Shown here: in pieces, positions 19,040 through 29,305 of the stretch | Layout of the letters: each line of letters starts with the position of its first letter | How positions within the stretch are numbered: the stretch's first letter is position 1 | DNA from: Bradyrhizobium sp. LLZ17 | GTDB taxonomy: Bacteria > Pseudomonadota > Alphaproteobacteria > Rhizobiales > Xanthobacteraceae | DNA: 64,000 nt | Assembly: GCF_041200145.1 (NCBI RefSeq) | Contig: NZ_CP165734.1 | Location: 3,596,001-3,660,000 of the forward strand | Reading direction: 5' to 3' | The notes under the pieces: model-generated | What the model saw: the letters and a program-made list of their open reading frames with translations, nothing else | What the model was told of the DNA's origin: nothing | Database searches by the model: none | Made by a program: the position numbers and the translations under genes

Positions 19040-20269
19040 CTAAATCACCCCGGTCTGCTTCAACGTCGCGATCCTTGCGTCCTCGTAGCCTAGCTCGTCC
19101 GCCAAAATCTCGCGCGTATGCTCTCCCAGCCGCGGCGGATAACGATACTCCGTCAACGGCGTGTCGGAGAACGTCAGCGCATTGCGGATCAGCGAGAGGG
19201 AGCGCTCGAAGGGGTGATCGATCTTCACCTCCATCTGGCGCGCGCGCACATGCGGGTCGGCAAACACCTGCGCGAAGTCGTTCACCGGGCCGGAGGGCAC
19301 GCCCGCTTTTTCGAGCTCCTCCAACAGGTAGGCAATCTTATTTCTTAAGAACAGTCCGGCGAAGATCGCCATGATCTCCTTGCCGTGCACGACACGGTCG
19401 TTGTTCTTGACGAACTTCGGATTGGTCGCAAGCTCCGGTTTGCCCAACACAGCGCAGGCGCGCGCGAATTGCGCGTCATTGCCGACTACCAGCATCAACT
19501 CACCGTCGACGCAGCGGAACACGCCGGCCGGCATGCCGCCATTGCCCCACGTGCCGCGCCGTGGCGGCGTTCTGCCGTCGACGAGATGGATCTGCGCGTA
19601 ATGAGATAACGAAGCGATCACGGTATCGAGCAGGCAGACGTCGATGTGCTGCCCTGCCCCGCCATTCACCTTGCGGTGATAGAGCGCCGCTAAAATGCCG
19701 ATCGAGGAATTCATGCCGGTCATGTAGTCGACGATCGAGGGGCCGACCTTCATCGGGCCTGCGCCGGGCTCGCCGTCGAGATGGCCGGTGACGCTCATGA
19801 GGCCGCCCATCGCCTGGAAGATCGCGTCGTAACCCGCGCGCGGCGCATAGGGCCCCGTCTGGCCGAAGCCCGTCACTGAGCAATAGATGATGCCGGGGTT
19901 GAGCTGCTTGATGGTTTCGTAATCGAGGCCGTAGCGCTTGAGATCGCCGACCTTGTAGTTCTCCATCATCACGTCGACCGATTTGGCGAGCTCGCGGACG
20001 ATCTCCTGCCCTTCGGGCTTGGCGATGTTGACGGTGACCGACTTCTTGTTGCGGTTGGCGCAGAGGTAGAACGAGTTGTTGTTGTTGTGCTTGCCTTCGG
20101 GATCGATGAGGTAGGGCGGACCGAAGGCGCGCGCGTCGTCGCCGGTGCCAGGTCGCTCGATCTTGATCACGTTGGCGCCGAGGTCACCCAACATCTGCGC
20201 GGAGAGTGGCCCGGCCAGCACGCGCGTGAGATCAAGAATTTTGATGCCAGAGAGCGGCAGGGCCGACAT
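19040..20269 (-). CDS. Type III CoA-transferase (CaiB/BaiF)
   Basis: The protein has 409 residues and belongs to the class III acyl-CoA transferases. The start is ATG 20269 behind GGAGGAA; the longer upstream frame lacks family sequence. The N-terminal IKILDLTRVLAGPLSAQMLG with DLGANVIKIERP binds CoA. The catalytic Asp is probably Asp181 in GPSIVDYMTG. Because glutaryl-CoA dehydrogenase lies on the same strand 1.7 kb downstream, a succinyl-CoA:glutarate CoA-transferase role (SUGCT-like) is the leading guess; the substrate cannot be read from the sequence. It is intact. Confidence 0.9.
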   Translation of the reverse strand: MSALPLSGIKILDLTRVLAGPLSAQMLGDLGANVIKIERPGTGDDARAFGPPYLIDPEGKHNNNNSFYLCANRNKKSVTVNIAKPEGQEIVRELAKSVDVMMENYKVGDLKRYGLDYETIKQLNPGIIYCSVTGFGQTGPYAPRAGYDAIFQAMGGLMSVTGHLDGEPGAGPMKVGPSIVDYMTGMNSSIGILAALYHRKVNGGAGQHIDVCLLDTVIASLSHYAQIHLVDGRTPPRRGTWGNGGMPAGVFRCVDGELMLVVGNDAQFARACAVLGKPELATNPKFVKNNDRVVHGKEIMAIFAGLFLRNKIAYLLEELEKAGVPSGPVNDFAQVFADPHVRARQMEVKIDHPFERSLSLIRNALTFSDTPLTEYRYPPRLGEHTREILADELGYEDARIATLKQTGVI

Positions 20270-20383
20270 GAAGATTCCTCCGATGGACACTTGAGCCGCC
20301 GATATACTCTTCGGCAATTTCTTCCGGTCTTTCCCGTAGCGCTCTGATCGAAAAGCCTGGTTAGCTCCTTGGTACCGCCACAT

Positions 20384-20973
20384 CGGTTGCCGTGAAGTAC
20401 CTAGCTTAAACTCAGGCTCGCCTCGATGTGCTCAATCAGGGACAACAAGGCTGGGCCGTGCTTTACCGATAGTTCAATACTGATTGAATGCAATTAATCA
20501 CGGTTGACGATTAAATACGGCTTCCGATCCGCCTTTCTCAATGTATTTGAACGCCCAGCCTCGGTCGGCTCAGTGAAAGCCGCGAACGGGCTGGCGCTGT
20601 TTCCATTTCAGACTGCGAGCAGGTGTTTTCAGCACCTTGGCTCGACTGAATGAAGTTATGTGCTTTAGCTGCGCTCTTGGCGGAATCGGAGACTCGCCGT
20701 CATTGGCACGCTCTGCGCACTCCTTGGCCGTCTTCCGAACTGTTGAAGCCCTAAATGCCGCTGGCGAGGACTGTCGCCGCTGACAAGTTTATATCTAAAC
20801 ATCGTAGTCCCAAACAACTCGATGGTGAATCCATCATCGAAATCGTTCCAGCGTACCCACAACAGGCTCGCGCAAAGCAAGGAACCCCAGGAGCCAGTCT
20901 AAGCGCACCCATCCGGGCTCTGCGCATCCCAGAGAGTCCACCGGCAAACTAAACCGAGAAGCAGTTCGGGCAC
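20384..20973. other. Intergenic region, AT-rich with dyad
   Basis: This 590-bp stretch has no recognisable gene. Around 20465-20515 it is AT-rich, with the imperfect dyad TGATT-N10-AATCA and a TTGACG hexamer at about 20495, which could be a promoter/operator for a neighbouring gene. No regulator was identified. Confidence 0.35.
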
Positions 20974-21837
20974 TTAGGCGTAGTACACGAAGAACCGCGC
21001 CTCGATACTCTCGCGGGACTTTGCGCTGGGATATGTGGCACGGTCGTCAAAGGCCGAGTGAGGGGCCCATCGGCCGTAGTGCCTTTCGGAATCATAGCCC
21101 TTGAAAAGAATCAGCTCGTCCGGGGTCATTTCCGGGAGGTAATACCAACGCTGATCCGGACTGAAGCGAACCACGGTACTCTTATATGCAGTACCATCAT
21201 TTTGGCTATTTGCATTTAAAGCGTAGTCGTCCATGACAATGTCAGCGTCGAGAGTGGTGCTGGCATCGCAAAACGCCAACGGGAAATCCTGCGGCGGCGG
21301 CGATAGAGCACGCCAGGCCTGGATGATCATCAGTCGAGAATAGGGTCGAATTGGAAGTTTTTGGATCTGGTTCTCGGCGGCGGCGAGCATAGGACCGGCA
21401 ACCGATGCGTAGTCTATGTGAGCCACGCTGGCCGGTGCTCTTACGGAGCCTGCGGCATTTGCGGCGCGACGAACAATCACGCCACTTCGTCGCGGCACGA
21501 CCCACGAAGCATTGAAGTGGCTCTTGATGAACGATGTCATTTCTTCGAGATACTTTTCTGACATGATGCTTGGGTCGCGCACGTCTGCGCAGGAGATCTC
21601 ATGCTCGATCCGAATGAAACCCTCCCGATCGAGGGACAGTTCGTCAACGATTGGCCGCGCATTGCGAATAGTGGTGCTGTGGCTCACCCAGTCGCTGTGC
21701 CGATGAGAAGGTACTTGAACCTCGGGCGCCGATCTTTCATCGGGCGAACGTCGAGCAAAAACAAGTTTACCTTGCACGCCCTCCAGACGATCGCGGTCTA
21801 CTGATGCCTTCAACGACGCTTGTTTGGAAATTTCCAT
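20974..21837 (-). CDS. CmcJ/NvfI-family oxidoreductase
   Basis: The protein has 287 residues and resembles the CmcJ/NvfI family (cephamycin CmcJ, gibberellin desaturase-like proteins), which have a 2-oxoglutarate/Fe(II) dioxygenase fold. The putative iron motif HxD is AHIDYAS (His140, Asp142). A distal His is offered by HYGRWAPHSAFDD (about residues 255-270). RMIIQAWRALSPPPQDFPLA and VVRFSPDQRWYYLPEMTPDE are family-typical. The substrate is unknown. It is monocistronic on the minus strand, and GGGAGAG lies before the ATG. A decayed copy of its N terminus is present at 57657-57836, so a second gene once existed. Confidence 0.8.
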   Translation of the reverse strand: MEISKQASLKASVDRDRLEGVQGKLVFARRSPDERSAPEVQVPSHRHSDWVSHSTTIRNARPIVDELSLDREGFIRIEHEISCADVRDPSIMSEKYLEEMTSFIKSHFNASWVVPRRSGVIVRRAANAAGSVRAPASVAHIDYASVAGPMLAAAENQIQKLPIRPYSRLMIIQAWRALSPPPQDFPLAFCDASTTLDADIVMDDYALNANSQNDGTAYKSTVVRFSPDQRWYYLPEMTPDELILFKGYDSERHYGRWAPHSAFDDRATYPSAKSRESIEARFFVYYA

Positions 21838-22475
21838 AGCTGCGTCTCTCCCTATAGCTACTAGCGCAGTGTCCCGTTGAGTCGCCGCCCAAAGACCGCG
21901 TAATGAGATTCAGTATGCAGATTTCCTGCAATCAAGCCCGTCTTTCGCCGGTTTGCATCCACATTGGCAGAAAGTCGATCCTCCCTTCGATCGACCACAT
22001 CGAAAGCCAATTGAACAGCTGATCGTGTCTGCACTCATGGCCTGCTCAACCGCCTCGGCAAGAACTCTCATCTGAGTCGTTGATCGCTGATTTTCCCAGC
22101 TACTTCTGTCAGAAAGTGCTCGCTCCAATGATTGGACTGGACCGGGCGTACCACCAAGCGCGCTTGGGAATTGCCAGCCTTGCTTTCCTGGTTAAGTCAC
22201 CGCGAGTAGTGTCGCCATACACCTTCTTGGCGCGCGCCCACGTGCGAAGCGTTGGGCCGCAACCGGCGCCACCGGCCGTACGGCATCCTCCTCTCCGCCA
22301 ATGACGCATCAAACGCTGATATATGGGGCGGTGGGGCACGATGAAGTGTCGCGATAAGCTCGCTTCTTCAGCGCAGGCTTTCATGAGTTCGAGCCAGCAG
22401 GCATACCGCACAGCGGAAGCGAGCACCCCTTCGGCGCAAGAAGAGACGCCTCGAGTCAGTCGTATTTGCGAATGA
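21838..22475. other. No gene seen
   Basis: This is a 640-bp gap between two minus-strand genes. Reading frames of 70-125 codons exist here, but their composition is atypical and they match no family I know. It may hold the CmcJ-like gene's promoter next to 21838. Confidence 0.4.
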
Positions 22476-23525
22476 TTACTCAAGCGTCGGGTCGGGGCTC
22501 ACCTGCACTAACATCTTACCGAAATTGTCGCCGCGCAGCATCTCGTTGAAAGCGATTGGGATGGTTTCCAAGCCGTGGCGGACGTCCTCGCGGTATTTGA
22601 TCTTCCCTGCGGTTACCAGGGGCGCGATATAGGCCAGCATGTCATCATGGTAATCCAAGGCGAAGTCGCTTACGGAGAGATTTTTCACCAGCATATTTCG
22701 CGTTCTGAAAATCGGCTCGCCGAGCTTCATCAGCGCAGCTCGACGATCGATGCCGCCGTCCTCATCGCCGTAGTGGGCGATGAGGCCGCAGATTGTCATC
22801 CGAGCGGACTGGTTGAATAGTGGCAGCACCACCTCGAACACCTTGCCTCCCACATTCTCGAAATAAACATCGACGCCGGCGGGACAGACAGCGGCGAGGT
22901 CAGCCGGCAGGGTGGCCGAAAGATGGGAGACACAGGCATCAAAGCCAAGTTCGTCGGTTACGAACCGGCATTTGGCATCGCGGCCAGCAATTCCCACCAC
23001 ACGCGCATTCCGCTGCTTGGCGAGTTGCCCCGCAATCTGGCCGACGCCCCCCGAGGCTGCCGAGACCACCACAGTTTCACCCGCTCTCGGCGAAGCCAGC
23101 AGGTCCATGCCGGCATAGGCGGTCAGCCCCAGCATGCCGAGCACGCCCACAGCTTGCGAGATGCGGCCCAGCGACGGGTCAAGCTTGCGAGGAGCCATGT
23201 AGTCCGGTCGCCAGACCCCCTCGCCCATTAGCCCGTATTCCGTCCACCCATTGGTGCTGAACACGAGATCGCCAGCAGCGAAACCGTCGATCCGGCTCTC
23301 GATCACTCGCGAGACAGTGCGGGCATGGCACGGCGCGCCGGCTGGTGCCGTGCGTCGTCTATTGTAGTACCACTGATACGGATCGAGGGATACGTAGATG
23401 GTCTGCGTCAGCGCTTGCCCCAAAGCCGGCTTCGGGATCTCGCCTTCTTTCATTACGAACGTGTTCTCCTGTGGCCATCGTGGCATCGGTCCATCCGACA
23501 AGGTCCAGTACCGGTTACTCGTCAT
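22476..23525 (-). CDS. NADP-dependent MDR-family oxidoreductase (CurA/PTGR-like)
   Basis: The protein has 349 residues and is a zinc-independent medium-chain dehydrogenase/reductase of the leukotriene B4 dehydrogenase / curcumin reductase group. The start is ATG 23525 behind GGGGAGC. The N-terminal domain shows IYVSLDPYQWYYNRRR. The Rossmann NADPH motif is VSAASGGVGQIAGQLAKQ (about residue 155). GVDVYFENVGGKVFEVVLP (about residues 225-243) is diagnostic of the group, and DNFGKMLVQVS closes the protein. It reduces the double bond of alpha,beta-unsaturated carbonyl compounds (family knowledge). There is no catalytic zinc motif, as expected. It is intact, with its own RBS. Confidence 0.9.
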   Translation of the reverse strand: MTSNRYWTLSDGPMPRWPQENTFVMKEGEIPKPALGQALTQTIYVSLDPYQWYYNRRRTAPAGAPCHARTVSRVIESRIDGFAAGDLVFSTNGWTEYGLMGEGVWRPDYMAPRKLDPSLGRISQAVGVLGMLGLTAYAGMDLLASPRAGETVVVSAASGGVGQIAGQLAKQRNARVVGIAGRDAKCRFVTDELGFDACVSHLSATLPADLAAVCPAGVDVYFENVGGKVFEVVLPLFNQSARMTICGLIAHYGDEDGGIDRRAALMKLGEPIFRTRNMLVKNLSVSDFALDYHDDMLAYIAPLVTAGKIKYREDVRHGLETIPIAFNEMLRGDNFGKMLVQVSPDPTLE

Positions 23526-23737
23526 TGATTGCTCCCCTTCTGGCAAAGTGGAGATTGCCCATAGTCGTCTTCAGCGGATTCCGCGCGGTGTTGTCGTGAT
23601 CGCGCAGCTGAAGAGATGGCTAGCGCTCGGCCGCGGATGGATGGCGCCAAAAGGTGGTACACGCCATCGGACCGCCTCTGAGCGGCATTCCATAGCGCGA
23701 ACGAATATGTCACTGGATATGATCCTCTCTGGGGGAG

Positions 23738-24841
23738 TTACTCTGCAGATCCAAGCGCCTCGATTGCTTGTCGATGGACCAAGTGAGCCCTCCAAAGGAT
23801 CATCTCCTTCCAATCTGCCGCCTGAGGATAGAAGTACAGTTTTGTGGCGTTCCGAATTTGACGACCTAGATCGGCATCGGCCGCCTCAGGTTGATACATG
23901 AACAACCAATGTTCGTTCCGGAGTATCTCTCGCCCGCGGGCAATATCGTACGTTCCGTATTCGAGACAAACATAGGTGTGCCGTTCCCCCAAAATACGCT
24001 GCCAGAACTCGTCTTGTGTGCCATGCAACATGATCGAGGATGAGGTTCCAAGATCTGACGACGTGACGGTCGCGCCGAAGATTTTTGTTGCTCGCTCATA
24101 CCCGCCGAAACGGGAGGGCTGTTCGCATTGCAGCTCTCCGTATCCGTAAGGTCCAAGGCCGGTGTGGTAGTCGATGATGACGACCCTCTCGCGGGCCGCC
24201 ACACGAAATTCCAGTGCGATTTTCTCGAGCGTTTGCCTGGCTTCCGTGGGTCCTGTCCCGCCATAGAACAGGCCACCCGGCCTGGTGTACTGGCCACGCA
24301 CCCTCGCCGACCTGAGAGCCACCTCGCCGTGTAACGCGCGATACTTCGAGATCGCAGCTTCTGCGACTCGAATTTGCTCTGCTGTCCTGTTCGCCGGCAC
24401 AAAATGCTCTGCCAAGTCCTCGTACTCGGGATTGGGGGGAACCGGCTTTGAAAAGTCGATGAAGTTCCGGTTTAGATCGCATCCTTCTGCTGTCCCCCTG
24501 CGATCCCAAGCAAAACCATAGCAATTCAGCGCGTGAATAAGGAGCACAGCGGTCGAGGGCGGAAGGGTCTCGTGCAGTTTGGCCTGCAAAAAAAGAAGTT
24601 GCGCCGCGGATCCGCAGTAACCTTCCGGGCCGTGCGTGCCGGAAATGAGGACCAACAGATTCTTAGCATCCGAAGGTCCGAAATAGACTGCGTCCGTGTA
24701 AAGAACCTCGCCCGATGGCCCGCTATTGCTGCACTGATGCGCGCTCGACGTCGTTGCCGCAGCCAGTAATTTCCGCCTGGCTTCCAGATAAGTGTCAGAA
24801 AACACGGCTGGAGCGATTTGCTTTGCGATATCAAAATTCAC
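23738..24841 (-). CDS. DUF2817 protein (M14-like metallohydrolase)
   Basis: The protein has 367 residues and belongs to the DUF2817 family, which shares the zinc carboxypeptidase (M14) / aspartoacylase fold. A likely zinc site is GTHGPEG (His70, Glu73), with the second His in IIDYHTGLGPYG (about residue 227). DLNRNFIDF (about residue 128) is the M14 substrate-binding Arg region, and VCLEYGT (about residue 301) may hold the catalytic Glu. No signal peptide is seen, so it is probably cytoplasmic. It probably hydrolyses an amide of a small amino-acid derivative. It is transcribed away from a decayed Lrp gene (25785), from which it is separated by an IS5 element. Confidence 0.82.
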   Translation of the reverse strand: MNFDIAKQIAPAVFSDTYLEARRKLLAAATTSSAHQCSNSGPSGEVLYTDAVYFGPSDAKNLLVLISGTHGPEGYCGSAAQLLFLQAKLHETLPPSTAVLLIHALNCYGFAWDRRGTAEGCDLNRNFIDFSKPVPPNPEYEDLAEHFVPANRTAEQIRVAEAAISKYRALHGEVALRSARVRGQYTRPGGLFYGGTGPTEARQTLEKIALEFRVAARERVVIIDYHTGLGPYGYGELQCEQPSRFGGYERATKIFGATVTSSDLGTSSSIMLHGTQDEFWQRILGERHTYVCLEYGTYDIARGREILRNEHWLFMYQPEAADADLGRQIRNATKLYFYPQAADWKEMILWRAHLVHRQAIEALGSAE

Positions 24842-24962
24842 GCTGCTTGATCTCCACCTTCATCTGATCGCCGGACATGGACGCGAACAGCTAAAACTCC
24901 CGGTGAGCAATAGTCAGACCGCCGGGACGTGTGTGATGATTGCAATGTTAACGGCATCGGCG

Positions 24963-25764
24963 TCACAACGATGCTACACCCCCGCGGAGCTCAATTTCCT
25001 CAATATTGGGCTCCTTAGTCTCCAATTCAGCGTTTTCCAGGAGAATTGCGAAGGATTCCAAACAACGACAGTCTTTCACGGCGCGCATTGCGATGGGCTT
25101 GAATTCCTTGAGCTTGCCGAAGAGGCTTTCGACGAGACGCCGCCATTTGTACATCTCCTTGTCGATGGCGAGAGGCTTCGCCCGACGCGGATGCTGAGAG
25201 ATGACACCCTTGGCGCCGCGGGCGTCGAGTTCGGCAATGATGGCGTTACTGTCGAATGCTTTGTCCGCAATCAACGCGTCGAAGGTCAATCCCTCGATGA
25301 GCGGCGGCACACCCACCGTGTCTAAGCGCTGTCCGGGCAGCAGCACGAAGCGCACGAGATTGCCAAGAGCATCAGTGAGCGCCAGGATTTTGGTGGTCAT
25401 GCCACCTTTCGAACGGCCGATCGCTTGGTTTTGGGTCCCCCTTTTGCGCCCTGTCCGTGCGGTGGACCTTGACGATGGTGGCATCGACCATGGTGTACTC
25501 CATGTCGGGATCGTCGGAGACAGCGTCGAACAGCCGCTTCCAGATATCCGCCTTCACCCAGTCGCGGAAGCGCGTGAACACGCTGTTCCCAGTGGCCGAC
25601 GAGGGCGGCGGATCCCGCCAGGGGCTGCCCGTTCGGGCGATCCACAGCACGGCGTCGACAAAAAGTCGGTTGTCCTTGCCACAGCGGCCGGGATCGCTCG
25701 GCTTGCCGAGACAAAGCCGCTCCATCTTCACCCATTGGGCGTCAGTCAACACGAATCGGTCCAT
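24963..25764 (-). mobile_element. IS5-family element (IS427-type, two overlapping frames)
   Basis: The first frame (25764 down to 25372) gives MDRFVLTDAQWVKMERLCLG and DNRLFVDAVLWIARTGSPWR, continuing to MEYTMVDATIVKVHRT with the first catalytic Asp. The second frame (from about 25484) gives QAIGRSKGGMTTKILALTD, FDALIADKAFDSN with the second Asp, and KWRRLVESLFGKLKEF with the Glu. The two overlap by about 110 bp, as in IS427-group elements that make transposase by programmed frameshift. Beyond AMRAVK (about 25075) the protein leaves the family consensus, so the 3' end may be truncated. No terminal repeats could be confirmed. Confidence 0.82.
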
Positions 25765-25784
25765 CCCAAGCTTGAATCACAACC

Positions 25785-26220
25785 AAGCCCGGATGAGAAT
25801 CCTGAATCCCAACAGACCCTATGTCATCGGTGAATGGTCGGGTCTCTGCTACCGCGTGTCAGCGAAGGCTTAAGAAGCTCCGTTCGGAAGGCATTATCAA
25901 TGCCGACGTCTCTGGAGAAGGCCGTAGGAAGACAATTCAAATAAGTGACATTGGAGCGGGAGAGATCAAACATAGTGATAAGTTTCAAGAAGGTTATCAA
26001 ATCGACAGCTGAAGTGATCAGCGGATTTTACGCCACTCGCGAAGCTGACTTTGGTCTGTTTATTTGTGCGCGCAGCATGAAGGAGTATCAGCAGTTTGCT
26101 CGCCAGTTTCCTCCATGAGAACCCGGGCATCAAGGGCATTAAGACCATCGTGATATTGGATCGAATGAAACGGGCTTTGCCGTTCCAATTGAGATTCCGC
26201 GCGAGATTGCCCCTTCAAGC
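25785..26220 (+). pseudogene. Lrp/AsnC-family regulator relic
   Basis: This is a clear but ruined homologue of the intact regulator at 61600-62076. Pieces in three frames align in order: ATACQRRLKKLRSEGIINAD, then EVISGFYATREADFGLFICA with RSMKEYQQFARQF, then HENPGIKGIKTIVILDRMKR. The DNA is similar enough to follow base by base (for example TCTGCTACCGCGTGTCA in both). The first helix-turn-helix half is degraded and next to the IS5 element. It was probably once divergent from the DUF2817 gene, as Lrp regulators usually are from their targets. Confidence 0.82.
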
Positions 26221-26737
26221 TGCCTCAGCCCGAGATCGCATGCCTTTTTTCTTCGTTAAACTGCATACAATGCGAAAAACCCGCGCGGGCAACCTCTATT
26301 CTCCTGCTTTGCGACGCTTGAACTGACCATTGCAGGTAGCGATTGAGAGCGATCGAAGATTTGAGAACTTCGACTCAGGGCTCCAGCTTTGCCATGCCGG
26401 TCAATCCCTTGCGTGATCAATCTACTCTGGCGAAACCAGACAAAGCCATAGGATCCAATTTTTCGGTTGGCGACCTTACCTCATACAGTGTTCATTGCCT
26501 ATCGCAGCTCATTTCGCAAATAACACTGCAGAGGAGGAGATGCCGTACGACACGATCGAATCTGCCTCGAAGCCGCACTGCAAGCCGGCTGCTAGGACAC
26601 GATCAACCACCGAACGTGCGAACAGCTTCGCATGCACTCGCGGCTATCGACGCCCATCCGCGTCCGCGGCAGCGCGAACTCCAGCTTCGGCACCATAGCA
26701 GTTGGTTCGCGCTCAACCTGCTTGAGCAGGAGCCGAT
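26221..26737. other. No gene seen
   Basis: This is a 517-bp gap between the Lrp relic and the MFS gene. No family is recognisable in the short frames. Confidence 0.4.
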
Positions 26738-28347
26738 ATGATCGATTGGCCCAAACCGACTTTCAACTTCGAGAGTATCATAACGCCGCTGCGCTTTGTT
26801 ACGTTTCGCCGTATCTGGCTTGCAAGCCTGTTGTCAAACCTCGGCATTCCCATTCAAGGCGTTGGTGCGGCCTGGGCGATGACGCAGATGACTTCTTCTG
26901 CAGACAAGGTCGCGCTTGTGCAAACTGCGCTGACGCTCCCGGGCATGCTGATCGCGATGCCAGCCGGCGCGATAGCTGACATGCGTGACCGAAGGATTGT
27001 GGCGCTAATGGCGCTTTCGATCGCGTTTTGCGGCGCGAGCGCATTAACCCTGATCGACAGGTCGGGCCTTACGACGCCAAATGTCTTACTGATGCTTTGC
27101 TTCATGGTTGGCATCGGCACGGCACTCATGAACCCAGCCTGGCAATCCTCGATCGGTGAACAGGTGTCGCTGGAATTACTCCCCGCGGCGGTTGCGCTGA
27201 CCGGGATCAGCTTCAATATTGGCCGCAGCTTTGGGCCGGCAATCGGAGGCCTAGTCGTTGCTTCTGCGGGCTCTAGCGCCGCTTTCGCAGTTAACGCGCT
27301 GCTCTGTCTGCCGCTGATGCTTGCGCTACACCTCTGGAAACGTGTGGCCAAACGCTCGCGGCTGCCGCGAGAGCATCTGAGGCGAGCCATAGTGTCGGGC
27401 ATGCGATACATTACCAATTCGCCCTCAATCAAGATTGTGCTGGCACGCGCCATGGCGACCAATGTGATTGGCAGCGCGATCGCAGCGCTGATGCCGTTGA
27501 TCGCGCGGGATCTCTTGCATGGAGGCGCGCAAACTTATGGTCTCATGTTTGGCGCATTCGGCCTCGGAGGTGTGATTGGGGCGCTTTGCGTCGGCCAGGC
27601 TCGCAATCGCACGATCGGCGAGGCAGCAGTGCGGTGTGTACGCTGCTGATGGGAGGCGCGATATCCGCCGTGGCGTTGAGCCACGATTCTTTCTTGACTG
27701 CGGCTGCGCTGGTCATGGCGGGTGCGATGTGGGTCATGACCAACACAGTATTCAATATTGCAGTCCAGCTCTCTGCTCCGCAATGGGTGGCGGGCCGGTC
27801 GCTTGCAGCCTATCAGGCCGCGAACTACGGCGGGTTTGCCGTTGGCGCGTGGGGCTGGGGCCGCCTCACCGATGCGACCAATGTCGAAGTCGCGCTCCTC
27901 ATTTCCGCCGCACTGATGCTTCTGTCGCTGCTGCTGGGCCTGCGGATGCGCATATCCCACATCGGCGCTCGGGGCGAAGACGGCGAAGCCCTGGCCGATC
28001 CCGAGGTACGACTCCCGATCACCAACCGCAGCGGGCCCCTGATGGTGGAGATCGAATATCGTGTTGCGTCGGAAAATGCGCGTGCTTTTCACAGTTTGAT
28101 GCAGGACATACAGCTGTCGCGCCAGCGCAACGGCGCCTATGGCTGGTCGATTGCACGCGACATCGGCGATCCCGAACTGTGGACGGAACGCTATCATTGC
28201 CCGACTTGGCTCGATTACCTGCGCCAGCGCAATCGCCCAACACAACCAGAACGTGCACTCGATCAGAAAGCTGTGGCTTTCCACGTCGGCCCAAACCCTG
28301 TGCGAGTGCGCCGTATGCTGGAGCGTCCATTTGGATCAGTGCGCTGA
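26738..28347 (+). pseudogene. MFS transporter (EntS/MFS_3 type), frameshifted
   Basis: The N-terminal part (26738-27649) has about seven hydrophobic helices, with motif-A-like AGAIADMRDRRIVALMALS between helices 2 and 3. The frame ends early in IGEAAVRCVRC. The remaining helices and a soluble tail continue in another frame (about 27630-28347: VCTLLMGGAISAVALSHDS, QWVAGRSLAAYQAANYGG). A single-base shift around 27628-27640 reunites them into one protein of about 535 residues, the size of MFS_3 exporters that end in a ferredoxin-like domain (here LMVEIEYRVASENARAFHSL). As read it is probably inactive. Confidence 0.82.
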
Positions 28348-28534
28348 CGTGCCCGACCGGGCCACGAGTCAACTTCTGACGTTTGACCTCTAAACTTAGC
28401 GGAAGCCAATTCAGAGGGTCATGACCCAAGGCGTTCCGCATCTGAGCACCACGAATGCGCACCTCTCGTTCGCCATAACCCTGTAGCCATAGGAGCCTGG
28501 CAGATCGGTTCGGGGATCTATTGAATTTTCGAGG

Positions 28535-29266
28535 TCACCAAGGGATGGGCTCACCCCAGAAACGCTGAAACACCCCGCTGGTTTCGGGGCCGAGTAGGCG
28601 GATACGGTCCTTGATACCCCGGGCGCTTTCGTCGGGCGAGATCGAGCTCGACGAACCGAGCGCGCTTTCGCCGGCCATGCCGGTCCGCACGAAGCCGGGG
28701 TCGAGAATTCCCACTAGCACACCATCGTCCGCCCAGTCCCGCGCCAGCCCACGCATGCCGTTGTTGAGGGCCGCCTTAGAAGCCCTGTAGGCATATCTAT
28801 TGCTGGCGCTCGCATAGCCCTCACCGAAGTATTTTCCGCTGGAGCCGTAAGCGCTGCTGATTGCCACCAGCTTCTTTTCGGAGCCGCGCTTTAGGTTATC
28901 GATCAACGCTTGCGAAATGAGGATCGGACCGAGCGCATTCACACGCATAGTGGTGACCCAATTCTCCGGGTCGATACGAGCGGCTGATTGGTCCTTTGGC
29001 GTGCCATTGATGCCCGCGTTGTTGATGACTATGTCGATCGGCGCATCCCCGAGTGTGCTCTTGAGGGCTGTGATTGATGTTGGGCCGCCGACGTCGAGCT
29101 GCACGATCCGTACACGGCCACCGCTCGACTCGGCAAAGTCCTGCAGTTCATCCGCCTTCGCTGGTTCGCGGCAGCAGGCAATCACGTCGGATTCATCGAC
29201 AGCGTATTGTCGCACCAAAGCCAATCCGACCCCCCGGTTAGCCCCCGTAATCAGGACTGTCTTCAT
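28535..29266 (-). CDS. Short-chain dehydrogenase/reductase
   Basis: The protein has 243 residues. The start is ATG 29266 (MKTVLITGANRGVG) with AAGGATG upstream; an in-frame ATG 39 bp earlier adds residues outside the fold. The Rossmann motif is TGANRGVGLA (about residues 7-16), INNAGI marks strand 4 (about residue 84), and the catalytic Tyr and Lys are in RYAYRASKAALN, with Ser in VAISSAYGS. C-factor-like SDRs have this length and ending. The substrate is unknown; a NAD(P)-dependent carbonyl/alcohol conversion in the cytoplasm is expected. It stands alone on the minus strand. Confidence 0.88.
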   Translation of the reverse strand: MKTVLITGANRGVGLALVRQYAVDESDVIACCREPAKADELQDFAESSGGRVRIVQLDVGGPTSITALKSTLGDAPIDIVINNAGINGTPKDQSAARIDPENWVTTMRVNALGPILISQALIDNLKRGSEKKLVAISSAYGSSGKYFGEGYASASNRYAYRASKAALNNGMRGLARDWADDGVLVGILDPGFVRTGMAGESALGSSSSISPDESARGIKDRIRLLGPETSGVFQRFWGEPIPW

Positions 29267-29305
29267 CGCAGTACATCCTTCTTGATAAGCGCACTCTCGA
29301 GGCAT

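Noticed and set aside
22109..22483. A 124-codon minus-strand frame upstream of the MDR reductase stop
   Set aside because: It has no family resemblance and no convincing ribosome-binding site; it is left as intergenic.
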